A stretch of DNA of 64,000 nt from the NCBI GenBank assembly GCA_902787825.1, contig CADAHS010000002.1, forward strand, positions 1 through 64,000, in the 5' to 3' direction. Positions 26,066 through 33,992 of this stretch are shown piece by piece. Position 1 is the first letter of the stretch; each line of letters starts with the position of its first letter. A program made the translations under genes and the position numbers. Under the pieces are notes generated by a model. The model ran no database searches, was not told the origin of the DNA, and saw nothing but the letters and a program-made list of their open reading frames with translations. The DNA comes from an uncultured Ruminococcus sp. (GTDB lineage: Bacteria > Bacillota > Clostridia > Oscillospirales > Ruminococcaceae).

Positions 26066-26890
26066 ATGCAAACCGTAAATATAAAAAATATCATCTCTCA
26101 GATCAGAGCAAAAACGTCCTTCAAGCCCGACATCGGCATCGTGCTCGGCTCCGGGCTGAGCGGACTTTCACAGGAGATCACCGTCACCGATCGTATCTCT
26201 TACAGCGAGCTTGAGGGCTTCCCACGCTCGACCGTCGAAGGACATAAAGGTGAGTATATCTTCGGCTATATCGGCAAAACTGCCGTCGTGCTGATGAACG
26301 GACGTGTCCATTACTACGAGGGCTATACCATGCAGCAGGTCGTCGCACCCGTCAGGATAATGGCGTCACTTGGCGCAAACACAATTATCCTCACCAATGC
26401 CGCAGGAGGGCTTAACGAAAGCTTCCACCCGGGAACTCTGATGTGTATCAAAGATCAGATAGCGACCTTTGTCCCCTCTCCTCTCGTCGGACCCAACGAC
26501 AGCGACCTCGGTCCTCGCTTCCCCGAAATGAGCAAAGTCTACGATCCGCAGCTTATCAGCCTTCTGCACCGCACCGCCGAACAGGAAAATATCCCGCTTG
26601 TTGACGGAGTCTATATGCAGATAACCGGACCGGCATACGAGACCCCCGCCGAGTCAAGAATGTATGCCTCGTGGGGTGCCGATGCCGTTGGAATGAGCAC
26701 CGCCTGCGAAGCCGTAGCCCTCAGACATATGGGCGTAAAGCTTCTCGGACTCAGCTGCGTGACCGATATGGCTATAAATAACGAAAATACCACGACCACC
26801 CACGAGCAGGTGCAGAAAGTCGCCCGGGAAGCGAGCCGTAAGCTCATCACCCTTGTCAAAGGCACAGTTCAGCAGCTTGGCAGCATCTGA
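26066..26890 (+). CDS. punA: Purine-nucleoside phosphorylase
   Basis: This 274-residue enzyme phosphorolyses purine (deoxy)nucleosides to base and (deoxy)ribose-1-phosphate in purine salvage. Family signatures are IGIVLGSGLSGL (phosphate site), the ELEGFPRSTVEGHKGEYIFG segment, MNGRVHYYEGY, ILTNAAGGLN, MQITGPAYETPAE with the base-binding glutamate, and GMSTACEAVALRHMG. It belongs to the trimeric class I family. AAAGGAG at 26051-26057 selects ATG 26066; the upstream in-frame ATG at 26015 is too far. It follows amrS by 73 bases with no obvious terminator. Confidence 0.95.
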   Translation: MQTVNIKNIISQIRAKTSFKPDIGIVLGSGLSGLSQEITVTDRISYSELEGFPRSTVEGHKGEYIFGYIGKTAVVLMNGRVHYYEGYTMQQVVAPVRIMASLGANTIILTNAAGGLNESFHPGTLMCIKDQIATFVPSPLVGPNDSDLGPRFPEMSKVYDPQLISLLHRTAEQENIPLVDGVYMQITGPAYETPAESRMYASWGADAVGMSTACEAVALRHMGVKLLGLSCVTDMAINNENTTTTHEQVQKVAREASRKLITLVKGTVQQLGSI

Positions 26891-26920
26891 CAGATCGCCT
26901 TGTAAAATATTCCCTTTTCG

Positions 26921-26949
26921 TTGACAAATCAGATACAGTATAGTATAAT
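26921..26949 (+). promoter_or_regulatory. Promoter of the LRR surface-protein gene
   Basis: TTGACA, 17 bases and TATAAT: a consensus SigA promoter 82 bases before the start. Confidence 0.85.
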
Positions 26950-27031
26950 AATAGAGTATCGTACCGATATCCGTGCGATACCGAAAAATAAGTACATATC
27001 CGCTTTGTCAGATATTAAGGAGTTGAAATAA

Positions 27032-29644
27032 TTGATAAATCTATCACATTCAAAAAAACTGCTGTCCTTTGTCACAGCTGTCTGCCTCGTGTTCGGCTCT
27101 GCCGCAGCAATACCGTGCAGTTCTTACAGCAGCAGTTCCATCACCGCAAGCGCACTTGAAACCAACGGCTTTACATATGACCTGAACACCGACGGTACAG
27201 CCACTATCACAGGCTGTATCCTGAAGGAAAAGTCGATAACGGTTCCCGATACCATTGACGAAAAGAAAGTCACCGCTATCGGGATGGAAGCTTTCAAGCA
27301 CAATACTGCCATCGAAAAGATAACCGTGTCCTACGGCATCACAAAGATCGCTGAAAGCGCATTTGAGCAGTGTACCTCACTCAATCAGGTGCTGCTGCCC
27401 TCGTCACTTGAAAGCATCGGTGAAAAGGCTTTTCAGGGCTGCTCAAAGCTGGAGAACGTTTTCTTCCCCAATAAGCTCACCTCTATCGGCAGCGCTGCCT
27501 TTGACGGCTGCAGATCGCTGACTCAGGTCAGCCTCACCTCTGTGAAAAGCCTCGGCGAAAAAGCTTTTGCAAACTGTACAGGACTGTGGTCGGCTTACAT
27601 CGGCTCAAATATCACAAAGCTTGAAAACAGCACCTTTGAAAACTGTACCAGCCTCACAGATGTGACCCTGCCCGAAAAGCTCGTTTCTATCGGCAATAAT
27701 TGCTTCAAAGGCTGCGAGAATATCAAAAGCATCGCCCTTCCCGCTGCCGTCACTACCGTAAACGACTATGCATTCAAAAACTGTACGCAGCTTGAAAGCG
27801 TTACTCACGCCGCCGCTGCAAATCTCACATTCCTCGGCTCTGATGTCTTTGGCTCGACAAGATGGCTCGAATCCCAAAAGGAAAATGATCCGCTCATCAC
27901 CTTCTGCGGATTTATCGTCTACGGCGCAGAGTACGATAAACCGGTGCTCAATATCCCTGCCAACGTCAAGGGTATCGCAGGTAAAGCGTTTGCGCACAAC
28001 GCAAGCATCAAAGCGCTGAATATCCCCCTCAACGTAACCTTCATCGGCGATAATGCCTTTGACGACTGCCAGGGGCTTACCTCAGCATTTGTGCATAAGA
28101 ACATTTCCTATATCGGCAAGTCAATAATGAGCAGCTGCGGCAAATTCACAACATTTGTCGTTGACCCCGCAAATGCATTGTATTCATCAGCCAACGGTGC
28201 GATCTATAATAAAGCGAAAACTAAGCTGCTGTGCTGTCCGTTCGCAAAAACAAACTTCACCTTTGAACCCACTGTCAGCAGCATCGGTGAGTCGGCTTTT
28301 GAGGGCTGTTCAAACCTCACCGCTGTAAAGATCCCCGATACCGTTACAGCTATCCAAAAGAATGCATTTGCCGACTGCACCGGTCTTAAAGATGTTACTA
28401 TCCCCGCAAAATGCAAGAAGATTGAAGATAACGCATTCTGCGGCTGTAAAAATCTCAGCGAAGCAACGATCAGCGACGGCGTTGAACAGATCGGCAGCAG
28501 TGCCTTCCTGAACTGCGCCCTTTCAAGCGTCGTTATCCCAAACAGCGTCGAAAGTATCGGCGAAGCTGCCTTCGGTGCAAAGCAGACCAAAAAGGACAGC
28601 GAGCCTTCATACAATAAGAACTTTACAGTCTATGGATATGTGATCGAAAAGACCGCACAAACCTACGCAGACGACCATAGCCTCAATTTCGTCCACTCAG
28701 CCCGTGAGATCCGACTGTGGGGTTCAAACAGATTCGATACCTCCGTCGAGATCTCCAGAAACTCCTTCCCATCAGCAGATACCGTTATCATCGCCTCGGG
28801 AATGAGCCACGCCGACGCACTCATCGGCGTTCCGATCGCTGAAAAGAACAAAGCACCTATCCTTCTTTCCGCAAAGGACTATATCCCCACAAATACGCTT
28901 AAAGAGATCAAAAGCCTCGGTGCAAAGAATGCAATAATCCTCGGCGGTACAAGTGCCGTTTCCCAGAATGCCGAGAATACACTCGTTGCTAACGGACTCA
29001 AAGTCAGAAGAGTCTTCGGAAGCAATCGTTTTGCGACCGCCGCAAGCATAGCAGACGACCTGCTTGGCGAGGACGGTTCAAACGTTCCCGAAAGCGTGTT
29101 CTTTGTCAACTACGATAAGTATGCCGATGCCCTCTCCGTAAGCTCCGTTGCAGCGATCAAGGGTTGCCCGATCCTCTATGTAAGAGAGAACGGCGAGCTT
29201 GATAACTCAACAAAAGCTTACCTCGAAAAGGTCAAGGGCAAGGTGAAAAATGCATACGTCATCGGCGGCGAAATGGTCATTTCAAACGAAATGGCTGATA
29301 CCATCAGCGATACGCTCGGCGTCACCGCTAAAAGAGTCAGCGGTGCAAACAGATATACCACCTGCCTCGCAGTGAATAATGAGTTCAAGAGCCTGTTTGA
29401 CGGCTCACTCGTCTGCCTCGCAACAGGGCTCAACTTCCCCGATGCACTTTCCGGCGGCGTAGTTTCTGCAAAGTACCATTCGCCAATGCTGCTTGCAGAT
29501 AATAACCTCAGCAGTGAGCAGAAAGCGTTTATAACAAAGTGCTATGCAGATCAGGGAAAGTTCAGCATCGTCGCATTCGGCGGAACGAACGCAGTCTCCG
29601 AGAAGCTTCTGCAAAACGCCTGCACACAAATAACCGTAAAATAA
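27032..29644 (+). CDS. Secreted BspA-type leucine-rich-repeat protein with cell-wall-binding repeats
   Basis: This is an 870-residue surface protein. A signal peptide (KKLLSFVTAVCLVFGSAAA) is followed by more than a dozen BspA-like LRR_5 repeats over about residues 60-540, with the pattern I-x-x-x-A-F-x-x-C-x-x-L-x-x-V-x-I-P. The C-terminal 300 residues hold three cell-wall-binding type 2 repeats, each starting with a form of R-x-x-G-x-x-R-F/Y-x-T (WGSNRFDTS, FGSNRFATA, SGANRYTTC), which attach proteins to anionic wall polymers in clostridia. The start is TTG at 27032, nine bases after AAGGAG. It probably mediates adhesion or substrate binding. Confidence 0.92.
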   Translation: MINLSHSKKLLSFVTAVCLVFGSAAAIPCSSYSSSSITASALETNGFTYDLNTDGTATITGCILKEKSITVPDTIDEKKVTAIGMEAFKHNTAIEKITVSYGITKIAESAFEQCTSLNQVLLPSSLESIGEKAFQGCSKLENVFFPNKLTSIGSAAFDGCRSLTQVSLTSVKSLGEKAFANCTGLWSAYIGSNITKLENSTFENCTSLTDVTLPEKLVSIGNNCFKGCENIKSIALPAAVTTVNDYAFKNCTQLESVTHAAAANLTFLGSDVFGSTRWLESQKENDPLITFCGFIVYGAEYDKPVLNIPANVKGIAGKAFAHNASIKALNIPLNVTFIGDNAFDDCQGLTSAFVHKNISYIGKSIMSSCGKFTTFVVDPANALYSSANGAIYNKAKTKLLCCPFAKTNFTFEPTVSSIGESAFEGCSNLTAVKIPDTVTAIQKNAFADCTGLKDVTIPAKCKKIEDNAFCGCKNLSEATISDGVEQIGSSAFLNCALSSVVIPNSVESIGEAAFGAKQTKKDSEPSYNKNFTVYGYVIEKTAQTYADDHSLNFVHSAREIRLWGSNRFDTSVEISRNSFPSADTVIIASGMSHADALIGVPIAEKNKAPILLSAKDYIPTNTLKEIKSLGAKNAIILGGTSAVSQNAENTLVANGLKVRRVFGSNRFATAASIADDLLGEDGSNVPESVFFVNYDKYADALSVSSVAAIKGCPILYVRENGELDNSTKAYLEKVKGKVKNAYVIGGEMVISNEMADTISDTLGVTAKRVSGANRYTTCLAVNNEFKSLFDGSLVCLATGLNFPDALSGGVVSAKYHSPMLLADNNLSSEQKAFITKCYADQGKFSIVAFGGTNAVSEKLLQNACTQITVK

Positions 29645-29660
29645 GATCTCAAAAAAATCA

Positions 29661-29690
29661 AGAGGACAGCTAACAACTGTCCTCTTTTTT
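29661..29690 (+). terminator. Terminator after the LRR gene
   Basis: AGAGGACAG pairs with CTGTCCTCT around seven bases and is followed by T. Confidence 0.88.
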
Positions 29691-29724
29691 GTACACTAAC
29701 CTCATCGCCATTTTTTTGATATGC

Positions 29725-29761
29725 ACCCGAATGGGTTTGGGGGCGACCGGAAAGCCCCCAA
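29725..29761 (+). repeat. R2 double-hairpin repeat, copy B
   Basis: ACCC-GAAT-GGGT is followed directly by TTGGGGGC, a nine-base loop GACCGGAAA, and GCCCCCAA (8 perfect pairs). Copies A (229-268, reversed) and C (60697-60742) share this order and the GGAAAGCCCCC segment. It sits between two terminators in a tail-to-tail gap. Confidence 0.75.
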
Positions 29762-29764
29762 TTG

Positions 29765-29794
29765 AAAAGCCGCACAATTCGTGCGGCTTTTTTT
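29765..29794 (-). terminator. Terminator after paaK
   Basis: AAAAGCCGCAC pairs with GTGCGGCTTTT around five bases. The A-run on one side and T-run on the other make it usable in both directions. Confidence 0.8.
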
Positions 29795-29798
29795 CTTA

Positions 29799-31109
29799 TT
29801 ACTTTCCCTCATTTCTGAGGTCAACAATTCTCTTTGCCTTGCCCGCAAATCTCTCCAGCGAGCCGAAATCAACAAGCGTGATCTTGGTCTGAATGCCAAG
29901 CACCGTTTTCATATCGTGCGTGATGCGGTCGTGCAGCTCCTCCAGCTTCGGATAATTCTCTATCATCTCATGGCTGAGCGTGTTTGAAAGCTCTACCTTT
30001 ATCTCCAGATGATCCGCAAAATTCGACCTCGTCAGTATCAGCTGATAGTGCGGCGCTACCTCAGCAAAGCCCATAAGCACCGACTCTATCTGCGACGGGA
30101 AAACATTCACTCCACGAATTTTCAGCATATCGTCCGAGCGTCCCCTCGGCTTAGCCATTCTCGCAAACGTCCTTCCGCACTTGCACGGCTCATAGTTGAT
30201 CTGCGTGATGTCCTTCGTCCTGTAACGCAGGACCGGTATACCCTCTTTTGAAAGCGTTGTTACAACAAGCTCGCCCTCGCTTCCCTTGTCAAGCACATCG
30301 CCCGTCTTTGGGTCGATTATCTCAGCAAGGAAGTGATCCTCGTTGATGTGCATACCGTCACGCTGCTCGCACTCGCCCGAAACGCCCGGTCCCATAAGCT
30401 CGCTCATACCGTAGTTGTCGGTAACGAACATTCCCAGCGTCTTTTCGATCTGATCTCTCATCTCGACCGTGCAGCCCTCAGACCCGAGCAGACCAAGCTT
30501 CAGATTTATCTTGTCCAGCACGCCCTTTTCCTTTGCAAGCTCGCCTATGTACTGCGCATAGGAAGGCGTTGAAACCAGCGTGTTTGTGCCGAAATCCTGC
30601 ATCAGCATTATCTGCTTTTCGGTATTTCCGCTTGATGACGGAATGACCGTTGCGCCGATCTTTTCAAGTGCGTAATGCAGACCCAGCGCACCCGTGAAAA
30701 GTCCGTAGCCAAAGCATATCTGCACAATGCTCTCATCGCTTGCGCCGGCAGCCATTACAAGCCTTGCCATGCAGTCGCTCCACATATCAAGGTCAGCCTT
30801 GGTGTAGCCAACAACTGTCGGCTTGCCTGTCGTTCCCGAAGATGCGTGTATACGGGCGATCTTCTTCAGCGGCTGTGCAAACAGCCCGAACGGATAGGTG
30901 TCACGCATATCCGCCTTGGTCGTGTAGGGTATGTACTGAATGTCCGAAAGCTGCTTGATCTTGTCCTCGTTCACTCCGGCTTCGGTCAGCCTCTTGTTGT
31001 AAAACGGCACATTGTCCATGCAGTATTTAACGAGATGCTTCAGCTTTTTGAGCTGTATCTCCTCGATCTGCGCTCTTGACATCGTTTCAAGTTCTTTTTG
31101 AAAAAACAT
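29799..31109 (-). CDS. paaK: Phenylacetate-CoA ligase family enzyme
   Basis: This is a 436-residue adenylate-forming enzyme that would activate an aryl-acetic acid to its CoA thioester. Motifs include the P-loop HASSGTTGKPTVVGYT, the YGMSELMGPGVSGEC core, and the C-terminal hinge with RTKDITQI and GRSDDMLKIRGVNVFPSQIE. In gut anaerobes this family occurs in amino-acid fermentation (indole- and phenyl-acetates) and in indolepyruvate oxidoreductase loci, but no ior genes are in this window. It stands alone between terminators. AAAGGAG precedes the start. Confidence 0.92.
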   Translation of the reverse strand: MFFQKELETMSRAQIEEIQLKKLKHLVKYCMDNVPFYNKRLTEAGVNEDKIKQLSDIQYIPYTTKADMRDTYPFGLFAQPLKKIARIHASSGTTGKPTVVGYTKADLDMWSDCMARLVMAAGASDESIVQICFGYGLFTGALGLHYALEKIGATVIPSSSGNTEKQIMLMQDFGTNTLVSTPSYAQYIGELAKEKGVLDKINLKLGLLGSEGCTVEMRDQIEKTLGMFVTDNYGMSELMGPGVSGECEQRDGMHINEDHFLAEIIDPKTGDVLDKGSEGELVVTTLSKEGIPVLRYRTKDITQINYEPCKCGRTFARMAKPRGRSDDMLKIRGVNVFPSQIESVLMGFAEVAPHYQLILTRSNFADHLEIKVELSNTLSHEMIENYPKLEELHDRITHDMKTVLGIQTKITLVDFGSLERFAGKAKRIVDLRNEGK

Positions 31110-31232
31110 AGTTACTTATCTCCTTTAAAGTTTTAAAGCACCTAGTTATTATACCATAAATCCCTATAATTTTCAAGTACACTATCAACAAATTTTCGCA
31201 CTTGATTTTATGCAAGTTTCATTGTATAATAA

Positions 31233-31257
31233 TATTGGTAAAAATGTATTACCAATA
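31233..31257. promoter_or_regulatory. Perfect inverted repeat, candidate operator
   Basis: TATTGGTAA and TTACCAATA are separated by seven bases. The repeat follows a TATAAT box (31225-31230) and precedes the start of the small membrane-protein gene, the position expected of a repressor site. Its regulator is not known. Confidence 0.5.
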
Positions 31258-31280
31258 ATCCAAGTCAATGGGAGAAAAAA

Positions 31281-31574
31281 ATGAAAACATCAGATGCTGA
31301 ACAAATAAGAAAGCCGGATAATCAAGCTCTCATAAAGCAGTCTTTCAGCGACGAAATGAAAAAGCCGCACCGTATCGACTGGGCGGATATGATAGCAGTA
31401 TTTATCGGAACTATACTTGGGCTTTCCATACGAGATGCCATAGACACCAAAAGTTCAATATCAAACGGATTCGGGCGTTTTTGCGTTGATGCTCTTATTA
31501 TAACGATAGCGATACTCGCCGTTCATGGCGTTTTCGCCGTGGTCAGAAAAATTCGGCAAAACAGTAAAAACTAA
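31281..31574 (+). CDS. Small membrane protein, function unknown
   Basis: This 97-residue protein has a charged 35-residue N terminus, then a hydrophobic segment (ADMIAVFIGTILGLSI), a short hydrophilic stretch and a second membrane helix (VDALIITIAILAVHGVFAVV), ending in basic residues. No family is recognised. GGGAG six bases before the ATG supports the start. It lies 22 bases before the acyl-ACP thioesterase gene and may be co-transcribed with it. Its upstream region carries a perfect inverted repeat that may control expression. Confidence 0.75.
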   Translation: MKTSDAEQIRKPDNQALIKQSFSDEMKKPHRIDWADMIAVFIGTILGLSIRDAIDTKSSISNGFGRFCVDALIITIAILAVHGVFAVVRKIRQNSKN

Positions 31575-31596
31575 ACACAGGAAAGAAAGTGTAAAA

Positions 31597-32322
31597 ATGA
31601 TATACGAAATGAAAAGAACCGTCCGGTGCAGCCAGATAGGCGAGGACGGAACAATGCGTAACAGTGCCCTTGTGGATTTCATGCAGGACTGCAGCTTAAA
31701 ACACCTCGAGAATGAGCCTGTGATGTCCCCGTATTTCCGTGAAACAGGCTGCATAATGTTTCTCATCTCACGCCAGCTTGATATCGTCAGAAAACCGCAG
31801 ATAGACGAGAATGTCACCGTCAGGACATGGACCTACGAGCTGAACAGGCTCTATGGCTTCCGTAACACCGTTATCTACGGTGAAAGCGGAGAGATACTTG
31901 TAAAATCTATCGCAGGCGGCTGCTTCATCGACTCAAAAAGTATGCGTACCATGAAAGTACCGCAGGAAACGATCGACAGAGTCGTTCTTGAAAAAAAACT
32001 CGAAGATATCGAGTATACATCACGAAAGATCACCTTGCCCAAATGTGAGCCGCAGATCTTTGAACCCGTGAAAATAAACCGCTGCTTTATTGATATGAAC
32101 CGCCATGTCAATAATGCACGCTACCTCGATATCACCGACGAGTTTGTCCCGGAAAACGCCGAAATAAGCCGTATCAGAAGCGAGTATAAGCTGCCCGTCC
32201 GCCGTGACAGCATCGTTATCCCGAAGGTTTACAGCGATAATGGGCTGCTCACCGTTGACCTCTCGTCCCCCGAAGGCAAAAGCTATACCATCGTTGAGTA
32301 TACCCTCAAACAGGAAAAATAG
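31597..32322 (+). CDS. Acyl-ACP thioesterase
   Basis: This is a 241-residue double hot-dog thioesterase of the FatA/FatB family, releasing fatty acids from acyl carrier protein. The N-terminal domain starts YEMKRTVRCSQIGEDGTMRNSALVDFMQD. The C-terminal domain has CFIDMNRHVNNARYLDIT, containing the catalytic N-x-H-x-N/V pattern. Bacterial members may adjust acyl-chain pools for membrane lipids. ATG 31597 is preceded by GGAAAG; an in-frame ATG further upstream at 31525 overlaps the previous gene. No fatty-acid synthesis genes are nearby. Confidence 0.92.
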   Translation: MIYEMKRTVRCSQIGEDGTMRNSALVDFMQDCSLKHLENEPVMSPYFRETGCIMFLISRQLDIVRKPQIDENVTVRTWTYELNRLYGFRNTVIYGESGEILVKSIAGGCFIDSKSMRTMKVPQETIDRVVLEKKLEDIEYTSRKITLPKCEPQIFEPVKINRCFIDMNRHVNNARYLDITDEFVPENAEISRIRSEYKLPVRRDSIVIPKVYSDNGLLTVDLSSPEGKSYTIVEYTLKQEK

Positions 32323-32345
32323 TAAACAAATGTGTGAATGACCTA

Positions 32346-32374
32346 TTGACAAAGTTGAAATTTTGTGATATTAT
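32346..32374 (+). promoter_or_regulatory. Promoter of the multi-pass membrane-protein gene
   Basis: TTGACA, 17 bases and TATTAT. Confidence 0.75.
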
Positions 32375-32406
32375 ATTAATATATTATTCAAGATTAAACT
32401 TTTAAC

Positions 32407-32445
32407 GGAGGATGTGTTTGCTAATACAAACACAGCTGAAATATG
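32407..32445 (+). promoter_or_regulatory. Ribosome site separated from its start codon by a perfect hairpin
   Basis: GGAGG at 32407-32411 is 31 bases from the ATG at 32443. The gap holds the perfect hairpin TGTGTTTG-CTAATA-CAAACACA (32413-32434). Removing the 22-base hairpin leaves 9 bases, the optimal distance. No other ribosome site lies closer, and a stop codon precedes the ATG in frame, so an upstream start is excluded. Confidence 0.6.
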
Positions 32446-33087
32446 GGAAACTACATTAAACAGACAGAGTATAAAAAGTCTGTCCGCTGTGTACAGATCC
32501 TTGCATATTTCTCGCTGATAGGCGTGCTTGCGGACATAGTTTTCTTTGTTTTATACTCTTTGCGGCCAGGCGGCGTGAAGGACTCGATCGTCTTTTTCAC
32601 AACAGTGGTGCTGGCGATCCTTGGCTGTGCGCTGCACTCAGCTGTCGGCATCTCGCTTCCAAACAATGGGAAATTCAATAATTATAAGATCGCCATTTAC
32701 ACGTTTATAATCGCTGATATAATCGGCTTTATCCACGGTTTGAGAACGCTGACAGTAGATGGACCCGATGCCGGCGAAGCGGTAGGAATGATCTTTTACA
32801 CGACGTTTTATTTTGGCTGCCTGCTGGCAAATATTCTGACTTTGAGGGCAATTTCCGGCAGCATTGGCAGAAAAGCAGGTACAGCGGCTACGATATTGCT
32901 GATACTGCTTATTTCGCTGCATTTAGGCGATATTGTCCACTCGATGATACATCTTGATACGTTTGAAAATGACATTCCGAGCAAGAAAAATCTGATAAGG
33001 CTTATAAGCAACATCGTTTTTCTTGCCTGTTCGGTACAGTCGATGATCGTGATACTGATAAAGCCACAGGAGGATAAAACTGAATAA
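32443..33087 (+). CDS. Multi-pass membrane protein, function unknown
   Basis: This 214-residue protein has about six predicted membrane helices (for example YFSLIGVLADIVFFVLYSL, TTVVLAILGCALHSAVGI and LILLISLHLGDIVHSMI) and a short cytoplasmic tail, with no recognised motif. It carries its own promoter and terminator, so it forms a single-gene unit. The start codon has an unusual leader in which a hairpin intervenes between the ribosome site and the ATG. The function cannot be inferred from its neighbours. Confidence 0.8.
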   Translation: MGNYIKQTEYKKSVRCVQILAYFSLIGVLADIVFFVLYSLRPGGVKDSIVFFTTVVLAILGCALHSAVGISLPNNGKFNNYKIAIYTFIIADIIGFIHGLRTLTVDGPDAGEAVGMIFYTTFYFGCLLANILTLRAISGSIGRKAGTAATILLILLISLHLGDIVHSMIHLDTFENDIPSKKNLIRLISNIVFLACSVQSMIVILIKPQEDKTE

Positions 33088-33098
33088 CAAAAGCAAAT

Positions 33099-33136
33099 GC
33101 CGCTGTCTGAACGCAGCGGCTGTTTTATTTTTTTTT
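33099..33136 (+). terminator. Terminator after the membrane-protein gene
   Basis: GCCGCTG pairs with CAGCGGC around eight bases and is followed by a long T-rich run. Confidence 0.88.
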
Positions 33137-33194
33137 GCGTATCAACGGCATTTTAGAACGCCGCACCTGAATAGAAAAAGCCTCATATGCTCTT

Positions 33195-33268
33195 ACTGTA
33201 CATTTTTTTGTACAGTTTGAATATATGCAGAAAATGGCTCAAGATAGTAAATGTACAATTATTTGTAC
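33195..33268. promoter_or_regulatory. Two TGTAC palindromes upstream of def
   Basis: Site 1 (33195-33216) has half-sites ACTGTACA and TGTACAGT around six T. Site 2 (33253-33268) has GTACA and TGTAC around ATTATT. Both keep the form GTACA-N6-TGTAC, shared with four more sites after the gene (33849-33965). They look like binding sites of one dimeric regulator or a set of small hairpins. The remaining sequence between 33137 and 33434 is AT-rich and shows no gene. Confidence 0.6.
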
Positions 33269-33434
33269 TTAAAATCGCTTTTACAGACTTTCTTAAACGT
33301 TTAAGATTATATTTGATACAATTATATTTGATCAAATATAATTGTGCACAATATGATCCAATGATCTTTGGTATTGTCACCATGCTTGACTTTAACGGAA
33401 AAATATCGTATGCTTATAAAAAGGGGTGTTCGCA

Positions 33435-33845
33435 ATGGTAAGACCGATAATCAAAGACGTTATTTTTCTCGCAAGAAAAAGCGTTCCGGCTGCAAAGGAC
33501 GATATTTGTGTGATAAATGATCTGCGTGACACGCTCGCTGCAAATCGTGAGCGCTGCATTGGAATGGCAGCAAACATGATCGGTATTTCCAAGCGGATCA
33601 TAATTGTTTCAACAGAGCTTGGCGACATCGTGATGGTAAACCCGCAGATCATTTCAAAAAGCGGTAAATACGAAACTCAGGAGGGCTGCCTTTCTCTGGT
33701 TGGGGTTCGCAATGTCACACGTTTTGACAACATCGAAGTCAGGTATAATGACGATAAATTCATTGCGCACAAGGGAAAGTTTTCGGGGCTGACAGCGCAG
33801 ATAATCCAGCACGAATGCGATCACCTCGATGGGATAATAATTTAG
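33435..33845 (+). CDS. def: Peptide deformylase
   Basis: This 136-residue metalloenzyme removes the formyl group from nascent N termini. Motif 2 EGCLS and motif 3 QHECDH, giving the metal-binding cysteine and two histidines with the catalytic glutamate, are intact. Motif 1 is the divergent CIGMAANMIG, where most enzymes have GxGLAAxQ, so the usual glutamine is replaced. This matches a short clostridial deformylase subgroup and may be a second, specialised enzyme. AAGGGG nine bases before ATG 33435 sets the start. It is framed by TGTAC palindromes on both sides. Confidence 0.9.
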   Translation: MVRPIIKDVIFLARKSVPAAKDDICVINDLRDTLAANRERCIGMAANMIGISKRIIIVSTELGDIVMVNPQIISKSGKYETQEGCLSLVGVRNVTRFDNIEVRYNDDKFIAHKGKFSGLTAQIIQHECDHLDGIII

Positions 33846-33848
33846 ATA

Positions 33849-33965
33849 AGTACAATTAATTGTACTGATGTTTCGCTTGCAGCTGTACATGATTTTGAAC
33901 AGTCAATTATTGTGTACATATTTTTGTACACTTAGCAGCGAACACACGGGTACATTTTATTGTAC
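33849..33965. promoter_or_regulatory. Four TGTAC palindromes between def and the rRNA/tRNA methyltransferase gene
   Basis: Sites are AGTACAATTAATTGTACT (33849-33866, a perfect 18-base palindrome), CTGTACA-N6-TGAACAG (33883-33902, one mismatch), GTGTACA-N6-TGTACAC (33912-33931) and GTACA-N6-TGTAC (33950-33965). All keep a six-base AT-rich spacer. The array ends 28 bases before the next start codon. Confidence 0.6.
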
Positions 33966-33992
33966 AGCTTCAAGTCATCACAAGGAGTGGAA

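Noticed and set aside
29702..29899. A 65-codon minus-strand frame overlapping the end of paaK
   Set aside because: It is a shadow of paaK and R2 copy B.
33195..33965. A CRISPR-like repeat array
   Set aside because: Repeats are short palindromes with irregular spacing, a gene lies between them, and there are no cas genes.
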